From positions 310,001 through 374,000 of the forward strand of contig NZ_AP024855.1 of the NCBI RefSeq assembly GCF_024529955.1: a stretch of DNA of 64,000 bases, given 5' to 3'. The notes under the pieces are model-generated. The model saw nothing but the letters and a program-made list of their open reading frames with translations, was not told where the DNA came from and did not search any database. Within the stretch, counting starts at the first letter, position 1, and each line of letters opens with the position of its first letter. The translations under genes and the position numbers were made by a program. The DNA is from Photobacterium toruni (GTDB lineage Bacteria; Pseudomonadota; Gammaproteobacteria; Enterobacterales; Vibrionaceae). Positions 44,977-54,644 of this stretch are shown in pieces.

Positions 44977-46023
44977 CTAAAGGGCATCATTCTTAATCGT
45001 TTCAAATTGACATAGTGATTCAGAAAGATCTGCAACCTGACGAGCCAATTCTCGATTAAGCCACAAATAGCCGTAATAACTAATGTCAGTTCGGCTATCG
45101 GCACATGGCGCTAATTTTGGGTATAGCGCCAAAATATCAAGTTGGTTTTTATTAAGTATCATTAATGGCTTTTGTGGCGCTAATAAGTCCTGCCCCAATA
45201 ATTCACACATCAGTGATAGCTGTTCTTTTGCTTGTGACAACGCCCGTATTTCTTGTACTTTTTCTTTACTGTATTGATGACGCCACTGGGTTTGAATAAT
45301 ATTTTCTAATAAATTAAACATTCTCACCTGACAAGCAATTGCCTTTTTAACAGGTACTTTCATTTTAGGTGATTCATGACCAATACTTGATTCTAATGCC
45401 GTAAGTTTATTAAGCGTTTGTCGTAATTGAGATAGCTGAATTTCACGGTAAGCATCATCACTATTAACGAGCGCATTATGCTCAGAATAGTTTTGATGAA
45501 ATAGACGCAAAAAATCACCACAGGCTAATTTGAAATGATCAGTCGCTTTGGCTGGAAATAGGTATTGGCTTGCAATAATCGCGACTAATCCGCCCCATAA
45601 CACATTCGTTGTACGCCATAACGCGATATGTAAATCCCCAGGACCACTACCCGCAACAAGCACTAATGTCACTGAGGTTAAAATGGCACTGTATGAATAT
45701 TTACCAAATGTAAAATACAATGATACACAAAGCATTACGACTAATAAGCCATAGTGCCAATAAACACTATCAACGGGGAAAAAATACAAGGACAGTCCTA
45801 AGATGGCCCCGATTGTCGTGCCTAATATCCGCTGACTGGCTTTATCTGACACTTCACCTGAATACTTAGCTGACATCACCACAATAATGGTAATTGGTGC
45901 CCATGTACCGTATGGCAGTTTAAATATAATATCGACTGAAAATGCAATAATACAGGCGATAATAATGCGCAGCACATGAAATAAGCGCATATGCTTAATA
46001 ATCTGTTGGTGGATGGCTTTCAT
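44977..46023 (-). CDS. FUSC family inner-membrane protein
   Basis: The 348-residue protein has six predicted membrane helices in its first 165 residues, including the family motif YGTWAPITIIVVMSAKYSGEVSDKASQR and GTTIGAILGLSLYF. A cytoplasmic helical domain makes up the rest. FUSC proteins relate to aromatic acid efflux protein AaeB and to fusaric acid resistance. It has only one membrane half, so it is the short FUSC type. The substrate is unknown. It stands alone. Confidence 0.85.
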   Translation of the reverse strand: MKAIHQQIIKHMRLFHVLRIIIACIIAFSVDIIFKLPYGTWAPITIIVVMSAKYSGEVSDKASQRILGTTIGAILGLSLYFFPVDSVYWHYGLLVVMLCVSLYFTFGKYSYSAILTSVTLVLVAGSGPGDLHIALWRTTNVLWGGLVAIIASQYLFPAKATDHFKLACGDFLRLFHQNYSEHNALVNSDDAYREIQLSQLRQTLNKLTALESSIGHESPKMKVPVKKAIACQVRMFNLLENIIQTQWRHQYSKEKVQEIRALSQAKEQLSLMCELLGQDLLAPQKPLMILNKNQLDILALYPKLAPCADSRTDISYYGYLWLNRELARQVADLSESLCQFETIKNDAL

Positions 46024-46136
46024 TTAGTGTTGTAACCACAAAAATTTAATCTTAACAGAAGATACAAATAACACACGCTCTTGATTAAATCCGCAACGAA
46101 CGCAACATTCGTCCGTTGTTATGAATAAGGTTCAAG

Positions 46137-46888
46137 CTACCTTGTTAAATTTTTAAGAAGTATTCCTCTCGCACCGTTGATGTCACGGTCAACGGTGAAA
46201 CCATCGCCTTTAATAATTTTTGATGAACCTAGCTTTTCATCAATCGAACCATCCCAAGAACGCGTCTTTGAGGTGTATGCCTCATTACAATCAACAACGA
46301 TTTTTCCATGCTTACGCGCGTACCACTTTAGGCGCAACTTAAAACCATAGTGATTTAAATCAAGCATCTGACGGCAAGTGTTACGTCTAATTGTACGCAC
46401 TTTACCTTTTCTTCGTACCATTTGTTTTGTCTCAAACGTTGGAAGAAAAATGACATCGTAATGAGTGACTAATTCATTCGCTAACCGATTGTGTAAATCT
46501 AAAATCACATCGTCTTTTTTACACTTTAAGCGATTAATTTCTTTATTAAAATACACAATACGATCTCTAGCCCACTGAGACATCTCTTTGAATTTAATGC
46601 CTTGTTGTGTGTTTAAGACTCGTTGCTTTTGACTGATGAGTTTATCTACACGTTTCATGAGTGGAAACAGTTTTTCTTTAGCGAAATTATCACCAACAAT
46701 CAGGGCATCATCTTTGCTAAAACAGGTTGCAAACGTTCGTACGCCTTGATCAACACCCACACATTTAACGTCACCTTGGATCTCGGTTTGAATGTCAATG
46801 TGTTGTTGAACTTGAATGAACCAACGCCCTTTGTCATAAGTAATAATACAACTTTTACCAATGGCTTCGTTTGGTATGCTTTCCGTTA
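46137..46888 (-). pseudogene. IS200/IS605-type tnpB (orfB) cut by an IS1595 element
   Basis: The remaining 250 codons include the RuvC-type nuclease motifs: GVDQGVRTFAT (first aspartate), LPTFETKQM (glutamate) and VDRDINGARGI (third aspartate). The frame is open up to 46888 and ends exactly at the IS1595 terminal repeat, so the N-terminal third is gone. The region between the last two motifs has only one cysteine where most TnpB proteins have a four-cysteine zinc knuckle. Downstream of the stop, GTTGCGTTCGTTGCGGATTT resembles the structured right end of such elements. TnpB proteins are RNA-guided nucleases; this copy cannot be complete. Confidence 0.85.
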
Positions 46889-47914
46889 CCTGATTACCAC
46901 CGAGACTCAGCCAGCGTTAATAATTTCTCTGGCATCGGTGGTGATTTTGCACCACATTTAATTAGCGTATTGAATATATCTTCAACTCGAAACCGATAAT
47001 TAAATCGAAAACAGAATTCACCAAGATAACGAGGAATATGCTTTTCTCTAATTGCGTGATATGTCCCTTTTATCGAATTTTTAACGTTACCAATCATGGT
47101 ATCGACCCAATAAAATGCAGCTTCATATTGGTGAAGTTCTTTACCATTTTTTGGTAATGAACCATGAATAATATCTGCTGCTAACAGACCATTAAAACAG
47201 GGTAAACCATCTGATATGACTAACGTTTTTTCTTGTAAATGCTTTTTAGCCCAATCTGTAATTTCTTGTTTTTTAAAACAAGAAACAACACTTAGCCGCA
47301 TATAAATAGGATGACCTTCTTCATTCAAAGAGATCGCTGATACAAAAGGTGTTTTACCTTTGGCACCACGTCCTCGCTTTCCTTTTTGTTTACCTCCAAT
47401 ATATGCATCATCCAATTGCACGATATTGCCTAACTTTCGATTATCATCATGCTCTTTCATCACTTGCATGAGCTTATGTTTTATTCGCCATGCTGCGTTA
47501 TAAGAAACCCCTAATTTACGCTTTAGCTCTAATGCTGAAATACTGTTTTTATCTTGTGTGATGAGATAAATAGCTAAAAACCAAGTAGTTAACGGTAATT
47601 TTGAATGGGAAAATAAAGTACCTGCCGTCAATGATGTCTGATGGTGACACTTATTACATTGATATAATGACCGCGATTTAAGTTCACAATAACTTTTAGA
47701 AGCACAGGTAGGGCAAACGTAACCATTTTTCCATCGAATATTAAATAAACGCTCTCTACATTGAATTTCTGTCCCATACATTTGCATAAATTCGGGTATA
47801 GAAAAGCCTTTCTGAAATTGGATTGAATTCTTAGGCATAACGTCACTCCTATACTTCAATATCTTAAAGTATAGGAGATAATTTAACAGTGGCTGTTAAA
47901 TAGTGGTAATCAGG
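46889..47914 (-). mobile_element. IS1595-family insertion sequence, copy A
   Basis: This 1026-bp element has perfect 12-bp terminal repeats (CCTGATTACCAC). Its flanks TTCCGTTA and AAAAAATT differ, so there is no target duplication. It lies next to a truncated tnpB. The lack of duplication suggests recombination between copies or a deletion at this end. Confidence 0.93.
46894..47838 (-). CDS. IS1595-family transposase (copy A)
   Basis: The 314-residue protein starts at ATG 47838 (AGGAG 7 nt upstream; a TTG 21 nt earlier is in frame but overlaps that site). An N-terminal zinc ribbon (CPTCASKSYC...CNKCHHQ) and a helix-turn-helix (LELKRKLGVSYNAAWRIKHK) come before the DDE-type catalytic part with LDDAYIGGKQKGKRGRGAKG, VISDGLPCFNG and the H-N-x(n)-E-like region around SIKGTYHAIREKH. 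These define IS1595 transposases. Only one residue differs between copies (ITDW here and in copy C, IIDW in copy B). Confidence 0.93.
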   Translation of the reverse strand: MPKNSIQFQKGFSIPEFMQMYGTEIQCRERLFNIRWKNGYVCPTCASKSYCELKSRSLYQCNKCHHQTSLTAGTLFSHSKLPLTTWFLAIYLITQDKNSISALELKRKLGVSYNAAWRIKHKLMQVMKEHDDNRKLGNIVQLDDAYIGGKQKGKRGRGAKGKTPFVSAISLNEEGHPIYMRLSVVSCFKKQEITDWAKKHLQEKTLVISDGLPCFNGLLAADIIHGSLPKNGKELHQYEAAFYWVDTMIGNVKNSIKGTYHAIREKHIPRYLGEFCFRFNYRFRVEDIFNTLIKCGAKSPPMPEKLLTLAESRW

Positions 47915-47987
47915 AAAAAATTAACATAACAAACCATATTAATTTATAAATAATATAGCTTGTTATTTGATCTTTATTCTATTTAGT

Positions 47988-48311
47988 CTAATTTCGAGGT
48001 GGCATTGTTGCTCGCTCAATACTGCACTCATACGAGCCCATTTCAAACTCACGGCAAATCCACGGTCGATTTTCATAAATAGTACAGAGTAAAGTATCGC
48101 GATCAACTGCTGCACACCAGCCATCATCAAGGCGTAGCATTACTTCACCGCCCCACTCATCAATATCAATGTATTCTTCAGGTACACCCGTATCAGTAAT
48201 AATCATTACTTCTAAACGGCAACAACATGCTTGGCAAGTACTGCAAGTCATGGTTGGATCAGGTTCTGTGCTTATATTGGTTATATCAATGGTCATATTT
48301 ATCATCGCCAT
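47988..48311 (-). CDS. YkgJ family cysteine cluster protein
   Basis: The 107-residue protein has the clustered cysteines of the family: MTCSTCQACCCRLEV, then GWCAAV, LLCTIYENRPWICREFEMGSYEC. This eight-to-nine-cysteine pattern is thought to bind zinc or an iron-sulfur cluster. The conserved YENRPWICREF segment is typical. Function unknown; soluble and cytoplasmic. No clear ribosome site decides between the first ATG at 48311 and internal ones. The gap to the IS copy is only 73 bp. Confidence 0.85.
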   Translation of the reverse strand: MAMINMTIDITNISTEPDPTMTCSTCQACCCRLEVMIITDTGVPEEYIDIDEWGGEVMLRLDDGWCAAVDRDTLLCTIYENRPWICREFEMGSYECSIERATMPPRN

Positions 48312-48536
48312 GTTTTCTTGCGCGCATAGTAACGCAAACCTCTATTAAAAACACGGACATCATTACAACGACTTATCTCGCGATTAATCCAACCGATATT
48401 TTAAAAATAAATACGATCCTTAGTTTATGAATTACTTTTTATATTGTTCACTTCCTATATAGATTTACGTTCATATCCTAAAAATTCATGCTATTGTAAT
48501 AAAATAAATAACAAAAATTTAACCAAAAGGATGGTT

Positions 48537-49184
48537 ATGCACGATATTACAACAATGACAGTCACTGTATTTATGGGCTTCTTTGCGATGATGAACCCTA
48601 TTGCTAATACCGCTGTTTTTGTCGGAATGACAGGAAGTCAGACTCCCGAACAACGTAAAAAAACCGCTTACAAAGCCCTTACCGCCGCTTTTTTTATCAT
48701 CGCTACCTTCTGTCTTTTAGGTAAAGGGATTTTTGAATTATTCAGTATTACGCTGCCTGCACTACGATTATCAGGTGGTATTCTCGTCTTTTTAGTTGGC
48801 TATCATATGTTACAAGGTGATAGTTCAAAAATGCATTCAGAGTCTAAAGCAGATAACGTTGGCGATGAAAAAGACATTTCTATTTCACCGTTAGCATTAC
48901 CGATTCTGGCTGGCCCTGGTACGATAGCTACGGCAATGAACTACTCAGCATCCGGCTCATTTCTACATACAATTATTACAATTATTGCTTTTGCTACCTT
49001 ATGTTTAATCACCCTTGTGTGTTTTCTGTATGGTCCTAAACTCGTCGATAAAGTCGGTGAAGCAGGGATCACAATTACGACACGCCTAATGGGATTAATT
49101 TTAACCGTTATCGGTATGCAAATGTTAATTCAAGGCGTACATGATGCTTTCTTGTTATTTGATACGGCTAACTTAGCAAAATAA
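48537..49184 (+). CDS. MarC family integral membrane protein
   Basis: Started at ATG 48537 (AAAAGG 6 nt upstream), the protein has 215 residues, the usual MarC length. It has six hydrophobic segments and the signatures FFAMMNPIANTAVFVGMT in helix 1-2, LRLSGGILVFLVGYHML, and SPLALPILAGPGTIATAM, with TRLMGLILTVIGMQMLIQGV at the end. Despite the historical link to multiple antibiotic resistance, the role of this inner-membrane family is unknown. Longer in-frame starts to 48444 precede the ribosome site and are unlikely. Confidence 0.88.
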   Translation: MHDITTMTVTVFMGFFAMMNPIANTAVFVGMTGSQTPEQRKKTAYKALTAAFFIIATFCLLGKGIFELFSITLPALRLSGGILVFLVGYHMLQGDSSKMHSESKADNVGDEKDISISPLALPILAGPGTIATAMNYSASGSFLHTIITIIAFATLCLITLVCFLYGPKLVDKVGEAGITITTRLMGLILTVIGMQMLIQGVHDAFLLFDTANLAK

Positions 49185-49392
49185 TCCCCTCAAATTCCCC
49201 CATCGCCCTCTGATAACAGCCTTAGTCTTTCTTTTTACAAGGCTGTTATCTTACATTGGTTACATTTTCGCCTCGACATTTACAAACAAACTTCTGTATA
49301 ATGCGCCCCCTTTACATCATCTCTGTTTTCGTGCATCTTCTTTTGGCTGTTACTGCCAAAAAATCATCGAATAAAACTGCTAGGAATACCTC

Positions 49393-50997
49393 TTGATATC
49401 TACCGCAAACATTACAATGCAATTTGGTGCTGAGCCATTATTTGAAAACATTTCAGCTAAATTTGGTAACGGTAACCGCTATGGCCTTATCGGTGCTAAT
49501 GGTTGCGGCAAATCAACCTTTATGAAAATTCTTAGCGGCGCACTTACACCAAGTTCGGGTAACGTGTCGATCTCTCAAGGACAACGTTTAGGTACCCTAA
49601 GCCAAGACCAGTTTGCCTTTGAACAATACACCGTTGTTGATGCTGTGATCATGGGTGATGCTGCATTATGGAAAGTAAAACAAGAACGTGACCGTATTTA
49701 TTCTCTGCCAGAAATGACAGAAGAAGATGGAATGGCTGTTGCTGAACTTGAAAGCGAATTTGCTGAAATGGATGGCTACAGTGCAGAAAGTCGTGCTGGA
49801 CAGTTACTTATTGATGCTGGTATTGATGAAGAATTGCATTACGGTTTAATGTCACAAGTGGCACCAGGTTGGAAATTGCGTGTGTTACTAGCGCAAGCAC
49901 TGTTCTCTAACCCTGATATTCTGTTGCTAGACGAACCAACCAACAACTTGGACATTCACACAATCAACTGGCTTGCTGGTGAGTTGAACTTGCGTAAATG
50001 TACCATGATCATTATTTCTCATGACCGTCACTTCCTAAACTCTGTATGTACTCACATGGCAGATATCGACTACGGTGAGCTACGTATTTACCCAGGTAAC
50101 TACGAGAAATTTATTGAAGCATCAACGCTAATTCAAGAGCAACTATTGTCTGAAAATGCGAAGAAAAGTGCTGAAATTAATGAACTACAAGATTTCGTAA
50201 ACCGTTTCGGTGCCAATGCATCTAAAGCAAAACAAGCAAGTTCTCGTGCTAAAAAAATGGATAAAATCAAGCTTGATGAAGTGAAATCTTCAAGCCGTTT
50301 AAAGCCATCATTACAGTTCAAGCCGGGTAAAGCACTTTACCGTCAAGCATTGATTCTAGAAGAGCTGGCTCATGGCTTTGATGGTGAAACCTTATTTGAA
50401 GGTGGCGATTTAATCCTAGATGCAGGCTCTAAACTAGCGATCATCGGTGAAAATGGTGTTGGTAAAACAACCATGTTACGTTGTCTAGTTAATGAACTAA
50501 AACACAACCATGGCGTGATCAAGTGGTCTGAAAATGCATCGATTGGTTACTGTCCTCAAGATAGTTCTGCCGATTTTGATAACGATTTAGGTATCTTTGA
50601 CTGGATTTCACAATGGCGAACTAAAGATCATGATGATCTAGCCGTACGTAGTATCCTAGGTCGCTTACTGTTTACTGCTGATGATATCAACAAAAAAGTA
50701 AGAAACTGTTCTGGTGGTGAGAAAAACCGTTTGTTATTTGGTAAGTTGATGATGCTAAATATTAACGTATTGGTCATGGACGAACCAACAAACCACATGG
50801 ATATGGAAGCGATCGAAGCGCTTAATAATGCCTTAAAAGTGTATGAAGGTACGTTAATTTTTGTTAGTCATGACCGTGAATTCGTATCATCGCTAGCAAC
50901 ACGTATTATTGATATCCGTGATAAAAAAGTCGTTAACTTCCACGGTACATTTGACGAATACATGTCAAACCTTGCCCTTGAAGGTAAGGTCGCTTAA
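49393..50997 (+). CDS. ybiT: ABC-F ATPase YbiT
   Basis: The 534-residue protein starts at TTG 49393 with TAGGAA 7 nt upstream; the N terminus [20 protein letters not shown] matches the family, and no ATG is near. Two ABC domains have Walker A GANGCGKS and GENGVGKT, the first lacking a classic LSGGQ ([15 protein letters not shown]) and the second with [14 protein letters not shown], plus [11 protein letters not shown] and [10 protein letters not shown]. The linker around residues 245-320 is basic and helical. ABC-F proteins act on the ribosome in translation regulation, not transport. Length and motifs match E. coli YbiT closely. Confidence 0.92.
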   Translation: MISTANITMQFGAEPLFENISAKFGNGNRYGLIGANGCGKSTFMKILSGALTPSSGNVSISQGQRLGTLSQDQFAFEQYTVVDAVIMGDAALWKVKQERDRIYSLPEMTEEDGMAVAELESEFAEMDGYSAESRAGQLLIDAGIDEELHYGLMSQVAPGWKLRVLLAQALFSNPDILLLDEPTNNLDIHTINWLAGELNLRKCTMIIISHDRHFLNSVCTHMADIDYGELRIYPGNYEKFIEASTLIQEQLLSENAKKSAEINELQDFVNRFGANASKAKQASSRAKKMDKIKLDEVKSSSRLKPSLQFKPGKALYRQALILEELAHGFDGETLFEGGDLILDAGSKLAIIGENGVGKTTMLRCLVNELKHNHGVIKWSENASIGYCPQDSSADFDNDLGIFDWISQWRTKDHDDLAVRSILGRLLFTADDINKKVRNCSGGEKNRLLFGKLMMLNINVLVMDEPTNHMDMEAIEALNNALKVYEGTLIFVSHDREFVSSLATRIIDIRDKKVVNFHGTFDEYMSNLALEGKVA

Positions 50998-51007
50998 TCA
51001 CGCAAAT

Positions 51008-51040
51008 CAGCAAGTTATACTATTGTGTATAACTTGCTGC
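51008..51040 (+). terminator. Hairpin after ybiT
   Basis: AGCAAGTTATACA pairs with TGTATAACTTGCT. No T run follows, so it is at most a weak terminator. Confidence 0.5.
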
Positions 51041-51082
51041 ATCTTCTGCAATTCATACCTCACCAAACAATGAATCATCATC

Positions 51083-51583
51083 ATGACAACCATTACTTTT
51101 ATCACCAATGTCGGCAATATTGATATCTGCCTTAATAAACAAAAAGCGCCTGTCACGGTACGTAACTTTATTCAATATTGTCGTGATGGCTTTTATGACG
51201 ATACGATTTTTCACCGTGTGATTAACGGTTTTATGATTCAAGGTGGTGGTCACACTGAAGATTTAGCCGAAAAGCCGACGCGTGATCCTATTGTTAATGA
51301 AGCCAACCGTGGTCTTAAAAATATACAGGGAACAATTGCGATGGCACGTACAGACGCGCCACATTCAGCAACTGCACAATTTTTTATTAATCTTGCTGAT
51401 AATGATTTTCTTGATTACACAGCCACAACCAACAATGGTTGGGGATATACTGTTTTTGGCAATGTAACAGCAGGAATAGACGTCGTTAATCATATCGCTC
51501 AGGTAAAAACTGCAACGATACAAGGTTATGAGAATGTTCCATGTGAAGCTATCGTTATTAATCAAGTGATTATTAACGAATAG
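51083..51583 (+). CDS. ppiB: Cytoplasmic peptidyl-prolyl cis-trans isomerase B
   Basis: The 166-residue cyclophilin has no signal peptide. It carries FHRVINGFMIQGGG (catalytic arginine and glutamine-containing strand), IAMARTDAPHSATAQFFINL and NGWGYTVFGNV, all active-site blocks of the family. Its length equals PpiB of enterics, the cytoplasmic form. It speeds proline isomerisation during protein folding. It lies 85 bp after ybiT on the same strand. The enzyme residues are intact. Confidence 0.93.
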   Translation: MTTITFITNVGNIDICLNKQKAPVTVRNFIQYCRDGFYDDTIFHRVINGFMIQGGGHTEDLAEKPTRDPIVNEANRGLKNIQGTIAMARTDAPHSATAQFFINLADNDFLDYTATTNNGWGYTVFGNVTAGIDVVNHIAQVKTATIQGYENVPCEAIVINQVIINE

Positions 51584-51668
51584 TCAGTGACTTTTTGTCT
51601 AATTGACGGCTTATATTAAATAGATAGAGAGCGAGTGAATGATTATCATCGCTCCATCTACACTCTAA

Positions 51669-52055
51669 TTAATTGTTTTTATAATGCTTTGTTTTAATAA
51701 TAATTTCTGCATGTTCTGCCGATATTGGCATTACTTTTAAAGCATGTACATTACTGCCACCAGTATTCCCTATAGGTACTCCGTCAATGGCTGTTAATAA
51801 TGCAGCCCCAATAATACGCATAATCTGACCATTAATTTCTTTAATATCACCCTGTTTTAACGCCCATCGCAACATAAAAAAATGCACCTTAACATGCCAA
51901 TATGTCGATTCTTGCCCAAGCACGTGTGCATTTTCCAAAAATCGAAACGCCATTACGGAATCACCTTTTTTTTGTGCTTTATATGATCGCAACAGTTCTC
52001 TTTTAATATAGGGCGCTATTTTATGACTAAAATTACTCATTCTCCATCGAGTCAT
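51669..52055 (-). CDS. DUF3703 family protein
   Basis: The 128-residue protein shows the family pattern: an N-terminal helix with AFRFLENAHVLGQES, then HVKVHFFMLRWALKQGDIKEINGQIMRII and PIGNTGGSNVHALKVMPI. These are short helical proteins of unknown function. AAGGA 6 nt before ATG 52055 supports the start MTRWRM. It is on the same strand as the YbjQ-like gene at 52092, only 36 nt apart, so a small operon is likely. No catalytic motif can be named. Confidence 0.8.
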   Translation of the reverse strand: MTRWRMSNFSHKIAPYIKRELLRSYKAQKKGDSVMAFRFLENAHVLGQESTYWHVKVHFFMLRWALKQGDIKEINGQIMRIIGAALLTAIDGVPIGNTGGSNVHALKVMPISAEHAEIIIKTKHYKNN

Positions 52056-52091
52056 TATTCATCCTTAAATAATTAACTTACAATCGTTCTT

Positions 52092-52430
52092 CTATTGTTG
52101 TAATAGCTGTTGTGACGGCAATAAGGTAACTGCAGTACCAAATGCTAATAACTCACATGAACCATCCATAATTGCACTGGTCGTAAAACGAATACCAACA
52201 ACAGCATCAGCACCCAAGTCTAAAGCATCAGCTTCTAACCTTGCCATCGCTTGACTACGAGCCTCATTAAACATTTCGGTATACCCTTTTAGCTCTCCGC
52301 CAACAATTCCTTTTAGACTTGCCATAATATCACGGCCAATATGTTTAGATTGCACAACATTGCCAGTGACTACACCAAGTATAGCGATAATATCATGCCC
52401 CGGAACGGTTTCTGTTGTTGAAAAAATCAT
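52092..52430 (-). CDS. YbjQ/UPF0145 family protein
   Basis: The 112-residue protein has the family hallmarks IIAILGVVTGNVVQSKHIGRDIMASLKGIVGGELKGYTEM, followed by ARSQAMARLEADALDLGADAVVGIRFTTS and LLAFGTAVTLLP. These pentamer-forming dodecin-like proteins were once called heavy-metal-binding; the true role is unclear. AGAGGAG-like purines precede ATG 52430. It is the first gene of a possible pair with DUF3703. Confidence 0.88.
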   Translation of the reverse strand: MIFSTTETVPGHDIIAILGVVTGNVVQSKHIGRDIMASLKGIVGGELKGYTEMFNEARSQAMARLEADALDLGADAVVGIRFTTSAIMDGSCELLAFGTAVTLLPSQQLLQQ

Positions 52431-52521
52431 TTTGTGAAACTCCTCTTAAAATAATAGACTAAATACTCATTAATAAATAACATCTTAATATTAAGAGCGT
52501 CTTATTCTCATAACGATTATA

Positions 52522-52803
52522 TTATTTTTTGTTAAAAATACTTTTATAGCCCGTCATGATAAGATTAACCAATGCTGTAATAACATTAGAATTATTATAT
52601 TCTTCCATTACATAAATAAAGTTTGACTTAAAATGTTCAACGGCTTCAGCGCTATTTTCAGCAAAAATAACATCATCCTCAATCTCAAAACCAGCATCCA
52701 ATAATTGCTTTTTCTGCTCTATAAATTGCAAATCTTCCATGTTCAAGTAAGTGAATTTTTTACGATTCGAACCCGGCAAGCAAAAAAATTGATATTTAGC
52801 CAT
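52522..52803 (-). CDS. Hypothetical protein, 93 residues
   Basis: The soluble small protein opens MAKYQFFCLPGSNRKKFTYLNMEDLQ, has an acidic middle (FEIEDDVIFAENSAEAVEHF) and a hydrophobic C-terminal stretch VITALVNLIMTGYKSIFNKK that could touch the membrane as an amphipathic helix. No known family was recognised. It stands between YbjQ and another unknown small gene on the same strand, without short spacing to either. Confidence 0.6.
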   Translation of the reverse strand: MAKYQFFCLPGSNRKKFTYLNMEDLQFIEQKKQLLDAGFEIEDDVIFAENSAEAVEHFKSNFIYVMEEYNNSNVITALVNLIMTGYKSIFNKK

Positions 52804-52939
52804 AATATATATTCACGATTATTATTAATTATTCATTAATAGCATATTTTTATGACTTATAACGTATTTCTACTTGCACTATTTTGATTTATATCACAAA
52901 AAATATTTATCTATAAATTAAGCCATCCACTCGGCATTT

Positions 52940-53260
52940 TTATAAATCACTACAACTGCACGTCACTGCCGGAAGATAAGTCAGTTTATTCTCTCGAAAT
53001 AACAACATTGCTGTATTAATTATCGCTAAAATTTGATTCTCATTGTAAGTGAATGGCTGCTCATAAACCCAACCACTACAGCCATATCCGACGAGAGGTA
53101 AACTATGACGGTCTATCGTCTGATCTTCAGCGATTTCTATAATAATAGTGGTTGATGTTGATGATAAACACCACGCATACCCTTGTACTTCCCCATATCC
53201 TATTACTTTAGAGTCAATATCAATTACACCACAATAGTTTTCATTATTTATTTTAATCAT
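52940..53260 (-). CDS. Hypothetical protein, 106 residues
   Basis: A soluble protein with a C-terminal cysteine pair (VTCSCSDL) and strands such as VIGYGEVQGYAWCLSSTSTT and TIIIEIAEDQTIDRHSL. There is no signal peptide. I recognise no family. The gene lies 196 bp from IS copy B; the element did not break it. Its ribosome site is weak (AGGTC well upstream of ATG). Confidence 0.5.
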   Translation of the reverse strand: MIKINNENYCGVIDIDSKVIGYGEVQGYAWCLSSTSTTIIIEIAEDQTIDRHSLPLVGYGCSGWVYEQPFTYNENQILAIINTAMLLFRENKLTYLPAVTCSCSDL

Positions 53261-53455
53261 TATATTGACCTTCTTTTCTTATTAAAAATATCATTAACGC
53301 GAATATCTCTTTTTATAATAAAAGACTTTACATATAAATATTGTAAAAACATTCAATTTATAAGTATGCAAAAATGATTATAAATTTCAGATAACACTTA
53401 ACCTAATAACAATTAACTAAATAAAACTCGACCTAATATTGCTTACATTAAATTT

Positions 53456-54481
53456 CCTGATTACCACCGAGACTCAGCCAGCGTTAATAATTTCTCTGGC
53501 ATCGGTGGTGATTTTGCACCACATTTAATTAGCGTATTGAATATATCTTCAACTCGAAACCGATAATTAAATCGAAAACAGAATTCACCAAGATAACGAG
53601 GAATATGCTTTTCTCTAATTGCGTGATATGTCCCTTTTATCGAATTTTTAACGTTACCAATCATGGTATCGACCCAATAAAATGCAGCTTCATATTGGTG
53701 AAGTTCTTTACCATTTTTTGGTAATGAACCATGAATAATATCTGCTGCTAACAGACCATTAAAACAGGGTAAACCATCTGATATGACTAACGTTTTTTCT
53801 TGTAAATGCTTTTTAGCCCAATCTATAATTTCTTGTTTTTTAAAACAAGAAACAACACTTAGCCGCATATAAATAGGATGACCTTCTTCATTCAAAGAGA
53901 TCGCTGATACAAAAGGTGTTTTACCTTTGGCACCACGTCCTCGCTTTCCTTTTTGTTTACCTCCAATATATGCATCATCCAATTGCACGATATTGCCTAA
54001 CTTTCGATTATCATCATGCTCTTTCATCACTTGCATGAGCTTATGTTTTATTCGCCATGCTGCGTTATAAGAAACCCCTAATTTACGCTTTAGCTCTAAT
54101 GCTGAAATACTGTTTTTATCTTGTGTGATGAGATAAATAGCTAAAAACCAAGTAGTTAACGGTAATTTTGAATGGGAAAATAAAGTACCTGCCGTCAATG
54201 ATGTCTGATGGTGACACTTATTACATTGATATAATGACCGCGATTTAAGTTCACAATAACTTTTAGAAGCACAGGTAGGGCAAACGTAACCATTTTTCCA
54301 TCGAATATTAAATAAACGCTCTCTACATTGAATTTCTGTCCCATACATTTGCATAAATTCGGGTATAGAAAAGCCTTTCTGAAATTGGATTGAATTCTTA
54401 GGCATAACGTCACTCCTATACTTCAATATCTTAAAGTATAGGAGATAATTTAACAGTGGCTGTTAAATAGTGGTAATCAGG
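53456..54481 (-). mobile_element. IS1595-family insertion sequence, copy B, with 8-bp target duplication
   Basis: The 1026-bp element has perfect 12-bp terminal repeats CCTGATTACCAC and is flanked by TTAAATTT at 53448-53455 and TTAAATTT at 54482-54489. An 8-bp duplication is the normal footprint of this family, so this is a clean, recent insertion. Confidence 0.96.
53461..54405 (-). CDS. IS1595-family transposase (copy B)
   Basis: The protein equals the copy A transposase in length and sequence except one residue (IIDW in place of ITDW). Zinc ribbon, helix-turn-helix and catalytic blocks are all present, and the frame is uninterrupted, so the element should be active. Start at ATG 54405 with AGGAG 7 nt upstream. 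Confidence 0.94.
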   Translation of the reverse strand: MPKNSIQFQKGFSIPEFMQMYGTEIQCRERLFNIRWKNGYVCPTCASKSYCELKSRSLYQCNKCHHQTSLTAGTLFSHSKLPLTTWFLAIYLITQDKNSISALELKRKLGVSYNAAWRIKHKLMQVMKEHDDNRKLGNIVQLDDAYIGGKQKGKRGRGAKGKTPFVSAISLNEEGHPIYMRLSVVSCFKKQEIIDWAKKHLQEKTLVISDGLPCFNGLLAADIIHGSLPKNGKELHQYEAAFYWVDTMIGNVKNSIKGTYHAIREKHIPRYLGEFCFRFNYRFRVEDIFNTLIKCGAKSPPMPEKLLTLAESRW

Positions 54482-54644
54482 TTAAATTTTACAAAATAAA
54501 AATGAGCACTATAGTTTATATAGTATTTAATAAGCATAAAATATAATAACTAAATTGAAATCTTTATTTAAAAATTAAAGATAACATATATAAAACACAA
54601 TCTCACATGTTGCTTAAAAAGCATATTTCATAAAAAGTATCGCT

